Shown: piece after piece, positions 4,422 to 5,140 of the stretch
Layout: each line of letters starts with the position of its first letter
Numbering within the stretch: position 1 is the stretch's first letter
From: WJLC01 sp964600865
GTDB lineage: Archaea > Nanobdellota > Nanobdellia > Pacearchaeales > GW2011-AR1
Assembly (NCBI GenBank): GCA_964600865.1
Contig: CAZRJP010000035.1
Coordinates: 1-5,140, forward strand
Reading direction: 5' to 3'
DNA: 5,140 nucleotides
Notes under the pieces: generated by a model
What the model was told of the DNA's origin: nothing
Databases searched by the model: none
The model's input: only the letters and a program-made list of their open reading frames with translations
Program-made: the position numbers and the translations under genes

Positions 4422-4465
4422 TTTAGTATGAGTTTAATACAAGTTTAGTATGAGAATAATACAAG
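4422..4465. repeat. 22-bp tandem duplication
   Basis: Two adjacent 22-bp units (4422-4443 and 4444-4465) match at 20 of 22 positions, each beginning TTTAGTATGAG and ending ATACAAG. Each unit also contains a small GTAT/ATAC dyad. The length equals about two helical turns, so two proteins could bind on the same face of the DNA. It could be a regulatory site upstream of the toxin-antitoxin operon or a replication slippage product. Confidence 0.6.
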
Positions 4466-4482
4466 TTTTTGATTTATATAAA

Positions 4483-4511
4483 TTGTCAGTCACGGAAGGG
4501 TGATTAGGTTA
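4483..4511 (-). repeat. 3' stem-loop repeat, copy b (after the 4509-5024 gene)
   Basis: The second copy of the 29-bp block at 2996-3024, again starting with the stop codon of the gene before it. Its stem (4488-4493 with 4500-4505) includes one G-T wobble on the plus strand, which becomes an A-C mismatch in the minus-strand transcript. The partial loss of pairing there is odd for an element meant to act in that mRNA. Confidence 0.55.
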
Positions 4512-5024
4512 AAATGCAGTTTCTAGATGTTTACCTGATTCCTTAACCCAATCCCAACAAAATTCATGTTCCCAACTTCCAAAGCCATTAGTTAATTTAC
4601 TTTGATATCTAGAATGCATTCTAGTTCCATAGAGTATTGCCTCTGCAACCTCTCCTTCAGGAACTGCCCCTATTTCATTGAAAGCATTTCCTAAACTATG
4701 ATAAATGCTTGATTCAATTCTATATTTCTTTAACACACTATGTATCTCTGTGAATAAATTTCCAGACATTTCGGGATTCTTAGAAAATTCTTCATATTTT
4801 ACAGTAATTGGAATAATATGATGTTCTCCGTGAGATATCTCTCTTGTGAGAAGAAATGCACTTTCATTATGAACCTTATCAATTTGTTTAATCAATCCTT
4901 TAAGCTTATCAATATCCTTATCAGAAATCCCTGGCCATTTATGATGTCTTTTATTTTCTTCCTTTGTTAAATAACCTAATTCATTATTTCTTAAACTTAA
5001 CCATGAAGACAACCTTATTGCCAT
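4509..5024 (-). CDS. Hypothetical protein, 171 aa
   Basis: Not recognised. The protein is soluble, with no signal peptide or membrane segment. It has a basic Lys/His-rich segment (KRHHKWPG, residues 25-32), a helical stretch DKDIDKLKGLIKQIDKVH (35-52), a His cluster SHGEHHIIPI (64-73), and a Trp/His-rich C-terminus (GSWEHEFCWDWV, 149-160). The many His, Glu and Asp residues could support metal binding, but I see no named catalytic motif. The ATG at 5024 is chosen because a TATA-like box (5044-5054) lies about 25 bp upstream, which suggests a leaderless transcript. It precedes the toxin-antitoxin operon on the same strand but is separated by 227 bp holding two kinds of repeats, so it is probably transcribed on its own. 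Confidence 0.65.
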   Translation of the reverse strand: MAIRLSSWLSLRNNELGYLTKEENKRHHKWPGISDKDIDKLKGLIKQIDKVHNESAFLLTREISHGEHHIIPITVKYEEFSKNPEMSGNLFTEIHSVLKKYRIESSIYHSLGNAFNEIGAVPEGEVAEAILYGTRMHSRYQSKLTNGFGSWEHEFCWDWVKESGKHLETAF

Positions 5025-5043
5025 GATATTCAGAACTTGATTT

Positions 5044-5054
5044 GATTTTTAAAG
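5044..5054 (-). promoter_or_regulatory. TATA box of the 4509-5024 gene
   Basis: The minus strand reads CTTTAAAAATC, centred about 25 bp before the ATG at 5024. This predicts a leaderless transcript and fits the absence of a Shine-Dalgarno. Confidence 0.4.
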
Positions 5055-5079
5055 ATTATTGTGATTAGTAGCTGTGCTT

Positions 5080-5101
5080 CCTACAGACATATGTCACTAG
5101 G
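5080..5101. repeat. Palindrome upstream of the 4509-5024 gene
   Basis: GACATATGTC (5086-5095) is a perfect 10-bp palindrome. It extends to a 22-bp dyad (CCTA at 5080-5083, TAGG at 5098-5101) with two mismatched positions per side. It lies about 30 bp upstream of the TATA box and could be a regulator site. Nothing else is evident between 5060 and the window end. Confidence 0.3.
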
Positions 5102-5140
5102 CAAAACCGAAAATTAATTCCGAGATGATTTCTTTGGTTT

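Noticed and set aside
2996..4511. CRISPR array
   Set aside because: The repeated blocks are few, widely and unevenly spaced, of different types, and tied to gene ends. There are no regular spacers.
5125..5140. ATG at 5125 as the start of a plus-strand gene leaving the window
   Set aside because: Only five codons are visible, with no Shine-Dalgarno or convincing TATA box at the right distance.

Overview
The window is AT-rich and looks archaeal. First genes of transcription units lack Shine-Dalgarno sites and have TATA boxes (TTTAAATA or TTATAA type) about 25 bp before the start codon or mapped 5' end, so transcripts would be leaderless or nearly so. Downstream cistrons do have Shine-Dalgarno sites. 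A DUF2683-type antitoxin, mostly known from archaea, agrees with this. The small proteins and style suggest a DPANN-like archaeon (Woese- or Pacearchaeota type). That placement is inference; the window has no marker gene.

Left part (48-2055): a divergent regulatory unit. On the minus strand a PadR-family repressor (402-767) is followed by a small cupin protein (48-353) with a strong Shine-Dalgarno. On the plus strand a 370-aa ArsP_1/DUF318 permease with the CSC motif (943-2055) is transcribed away. Both promoters lie in 768-942, and each has an inverted repeat between its TATA box and its start codon. The simplest reading is a repressor controlling itself, the cupin and an efflux permease; the substrate is not visible.

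Right part (about 2080-5060): an accessory block with all genes on the minus strand. In transcription order it holds an unrecognised 171-aa protein (4509-5024), a DUF2683 antitoxin plus RelE-like toxin (4021-4281, 3741-4019), and two paralogous NYN-domain nuclease genes (3022-3554, 2307-2845). Both NYN genes are split by a -1 frameshift between the first catalytic Asp (IDGSN) and the rest of the active site. Both also have a leader hairpin of the same architecture just before the start codon, with different sequence but preserved pairing.

The gaps in this block carry repeated non-coding elements: a GC-rich 26-27 bp element in three copies (2087, 3677, 4365), a 29-bp stem-loop repeat that includes the stop codon in two copies (2996, 4483), and a 22-bp tandem duplication (4422-4465). 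The least explained features are the paired NYN frameshifts, the matching leader hairpins and the repeated intergenic elements. Together they suggest a modular accessory island of RNA-targeting proteins (nucleases and an mRNA-interferase-like toxin).
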